From: an uncultured Saprospiraceae bacterium
GTDB taxonomy: Bacteria; Bacteroidota; Bacteroidia; Chitinophagales; Saprospiraceae
Length of the DNA: 18,292 bases
NCBI GenBank assembly: GCA_905479665.1
Contig: CAJQNM010000207.1
Location: 1-18,292, forward strand
Direction of reading: 5' to 3'
Position numbers and translations under genes: made by a program. This document shows positions 16,459 to 18,292 of the stretch, in pieces; position 1 is the stretch's first letter, and each line of letters starts with the position of its first letter. The notes under the pieces are model-generated. The model made no database searches and was not told the origin of the DNA. It saw nothing but the letters and a program-made list of their open reading frames with translations.

Positions 16459-16542
16459 GCCCAAGTGCTGGAACTGGTAGACAGGCATGGTTGAGGGCCA
16501 TGTGTCCGTATGGGCGTGCAGGTTCGATTCCTGTCTTGGGCA
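16459..16542 (+). tRNA. tRNA-Leu (anticodon GAG)
   Basis: This 84-nt class II tRNA has an acceptor stem GCCCAAG/CTTGGGC, a D arm with CTGGTAGACAG, an anticodon stem CATGG/CCATG enclosing TTGAGGG (anticodon GAG, reading CUC and CUU), a long variable arm TGTCCGTATGGGC and a T arm GCAGG-TTCGATT-CCTGT. The discriminator base is A, as leucine tRNAs require. The CCA end is not encoded. A protein gene starts 27 nt downstream with no visible terminator between. Confidence 0.96.
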
Positions 16543-16569
16543 CTCTTTTCACTTCGAAAGTTGTAGCAA

Positions 16570-17331
16570 ATGAGTAATCTAAATGTGTTGCGCACCTTGA
16601 CGCGAGGTGTGGTGCTTTCCTTTTTTCTAATCAGCGCATCAGTGGCTATGGCCCAAGGAGGTATGGCAGATGACCAATCTGCTGCGTTGGTCAGGGATCT
16701 GGAAGAAGCGATGGGTGGGCGTTCAGCCTACGATGAGTTACGCATCATCCGGTGGAATTTTTTTGGATTTCGGGATCTGGTTTGGGACAAACACACCGGC
16801 GACGTACGCATCGATGTGGCTCGTGACTCAACCACCTATCTCTTCAATTTAAACAGCGGCAAAGGAAAAGTGAGAAGCGGTGATGAAACTATTGAGCATC
16901 CCGATAGTCTTGCCAAAGCGCTCGACCAAGCGCATCGCATGTGGATAAATGATTCTTATTGGTTGGTGATGCCTTGGAAATTGAGAGACCAAGGGGTGAC
17001 CCTCAAGTATCTTGACACGGGAGAAACGGAAGCAGGAGAAGCTGCGGATGTGTTGAGCATGACTTTTAGTGAGGTCGGGGTCACACCACAAAATAAGTAT
17101 CACATTTGGATCACTAAGGATGAGAAACTACTTAAGCAGTGGGCCTTTTATCCCAGTGCATCAGACGCAGACCCTCGAGCGATATGGCCCTGGGACAACT
17201 ACCAGGTGGTCGAGGGTGACCTCAAGCTCTCGTTTGACAGATCGGATGACAAAGGTCCAAAGGATGTACGCGTGTATCAGCAAGTTACTCCTAGCGTCTT
17301 CACGGACTTTGATCGTCCGGACGATTTTTAA
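16570..17331 (+). CDS. Secreted protein of unknown function, possibly LolA-like fold
   Basis: The 253-residue product begins with a clear signal peptide ending in SVAMA before Gln29, so it is exported. I do not recognise a characterised family. After an N-terminal helix (ALVRDLEEAMGGRSAYDELR) it alternates short strands containing many aromatic residues: WNFFGFRDLVWD, YWLVMPWKLRDQGVTLKYL and YHIWITKDEKLLKQWAFYP. This recalls the half-barrel of LolA-like and DUF6503-type proteins of Bacteroidota, which bind hydrophobic ligands, but this is a resemblance, not proof. The ATG at 16570 places the signal peptide correctly. It lies 27 nt after tRNA-Leu, may share its promoter, and its stop codon interlocks with that of the convergent cytochrome gene. 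Confidence 0.8.
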   Translation: MSNLNVLRTLTRGVVLSFFLISASVAMAQGGMADDQSAALVRDLEEAMGGRSAYDELRIIRWNFFGFRDLVWDKHTGDVRIDVARDSTTYLFNLNSGKGKVRSGDETIEHPDSLAKALDQAHRMWINDSYWLVMPWKLRDQGVTLKYLDTGETEAGEAADVLSMTFSEVGVTPQNKYHIWITKDEKLLKQWAFYPSASDADPRAIWPWDNYQVVEGDLKLSFDRSDDKGPKDVRVYQQVTPSVFTDFDRPDDF

Positions 17332-18292
17332 AGCTCCTCAGCCTTCATAGCAATGTATGTTCGCAGGTCGACCAATTGCTGATTGGTCATCTTCTCCATG
17401 GTATATTGAGGCATATAGGCCTTCTTACCACTTTTAGGGCTGGTACCATATCGAACCACTTGCGCGAGCGAGTGTTCTCGATACTTGTCCATGTTTTTTG
17501 CCAAGTATTTAAAGGTAAGGGGCTCTTGATCCAACAGTAAGTAGGAGTAATTATTCTTGTAGTGACAATGCTGGCAACTCAGCTCGTAGAGCTTTTGACC
17601 AGACTCTGCATTGCCTGTCAGAGAGGTAAGTTCCTCATCATTTTTGGTGATGGGTTTTCCGAAAGTAGCCGGAGAGTGATCCACAAATTTGCTTTGCAAG
17701 AGTGCCAGTGCACGGGGTTTGTTCCGTCCTGTTTCGTAGCTCTCCTGAATGGTCTTTTTTTCGTCTTCTGTCAGATCTAGGTCACTGTACTTGAGTTCCA
17801 AAGACCAAAAATAGCTGAGCACTGATTCGACTTCAAAATCTTGCAATGGTCTTCCTTGTGAACATTCGACCGCACATAGTTGGATGGCTTCACGGATATT
17901 TTCACGTGTTGGCTCAACTAATTTGCCGTATTTTTTTTCGTAGTCCCCATTGTAAAAATGAGTTCGATTGACAATGCCGTGAAACGTGCTTCCTTGCAAA
18001 TAAGGTACTTCATGCTCAGCAGAGTAGAGTAGGCGATCTGCCGCATTGGGGTGTGCCAAGTCGGGATCTTCTCTTTGTACATTATGACAGGACAAACAGG
18101 TAAAGTGCTTGCTTTGCTTTTTTGACTTCCGACCTTGATTCTTTGAAAGACCTTCATGTACCAGGTCGTGACCCCGCTCCGCACTGACAAAAGCATAATC
18201 CGGCTTGGGGCGGTGGGGAGAAAGCTCGCCTCCAAAAAGTTCGAGTAGTGCGGCGACAGATTCGTTTGCACCAGGGGCCTCTTCCGTTTTCG
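17328..18292 (-). CDS. Di-heme c-type cytochrome, 5' end beyond the window
   Basis: The frame is open from the TAA at 17328-17330 to the right edge (about 320 codons visible), so the start and export signal lie outside the window. There are two heme-c motifs: CLSCH (bases 18084-18098) and CQHCH (17562-17576). The C-terminal domain looks like a class I cytochrome c (GQKLYELSCQHCH, then MPQYTMEKMTNQQLVDLRTYI with a candidate Met ligand). The first domain contains ECSQGRPLQDFEVESVLSYFWSL, a C-x3-C helix pattern seen in SoxA-like and related periplasmic cytochromes. Just before the first heme site is a basic stretch (NQGRKSKKQSKHF). It should be an exported electron carrier; its partner is unknown. 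A start at TTG 18095 would cut the first heme motif and is wrong. Confidence 0.85.
   Translation of the reverse strand, partial: KTEEAPGANESVAALLELFGGELSPHRPKPDYAFVSAERGHDLVHEGLSKNQGRKSKKQSKHFTCLSCHNVQREDPDLAHPNAADRLLYSAEHEVPYLQGSTFHGIVNRTHFYNGDYEKKYGKLVEPTRENIREAIQLCAVECSQGRPLQDFEVESVLSYFWSLELKYSDLDLTEDEKKTIQESYETGRNKPRALALLQSKFVDHSPATFGKPITKNDEELTSLTGNAESGQKLYELSCQHCHYKNNYSYLLLDQEPLTFKYLAKNMDKYREHSLAQVVRYGTSPKSGKKAYMPQYTMEKMTNQQLVDLRTYIAMKAEEL

Noticed and set aside
1..18292. A novel defence, secretion or biosynthetic system
   Set aside because: Almost every gene belongs to a known housekeeping or common Bacteroidota family; there is no cluster of unknown genes, no mobile element and no compositional break that I can see.

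Overview
The window looks like ordinary chromosomal sequence from a member of the Bacteroidota, possibly a Saprospiria/Lewinella-like marine bacterium; the class is a guess. The signs are a Bacteroidota-type RNA polymerase omega subunit, the gene block bamD-rpoZ-coaBC-DUF4835(PorD), a ftsK-lolA pair, a consensus Bacteroidota promoter (TTG-N20-TAnnTTTG) in front of a tRNA, several non-ATG starts and no obvious Shine-Dalgarno dependence.

Layout. Left part (about 1-2100, + strand): radA, whose true start appears to be a non-ATG codon, followed by a DCC-family thiol-disulfide oxidoreductase. A convergent, nearly gapless junction leads to two minus-strand genes for exported proteins: a 794-residue metzincin-type zinc metalloprotease and a 452-residue di-heme cytochrome c peroxidase. 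From 6175 a plus-strand PLP enzyme of the ACC deaminase/D-cysteine desulfhydrase family follows. Bases 7069-7374 contain no gene but three kinds of simple or interspersed repeat, including eight perfect copies of a heptamer.

Middle part (7375-11253, minus strand): a compact operon, bamD > rpoZ > coaBC > DUF4835/porD > purN, with two ATGA start-stop overlaps and gaps of 15 and 5 nt. It joins outer-membrane assembly, transcription, coenzyme A synthesis, a protein linked to type IX secretion, and purine synthesis. Upstream lie a GH3-family acyl-adenylating enzyme, a LolA-type lipoprotein carrier and ftsK, all on the minus strand.

Right part: a tRNA-Leu(GAG) with a strong promoter, a secreted protein of unknown function (possibly LolA-like), and on the opposite strand a di-heme c-type cytochrome that runs off the right edge. 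The last two genes are convergent and their stop codons share one TTAA.

I see no phage, insertion sequence, CRISPR array, toxin-antitoxin pair or defence island, and no convincing undescribed multi-gene system. The items most worth a second look are the non-ATG radA start, the stacked repeats at 7069-7351, the active-site substitutions in CoaBC, purN at the end of the bamD operon, and the pair of LolA-like proteins flanking ftsK.
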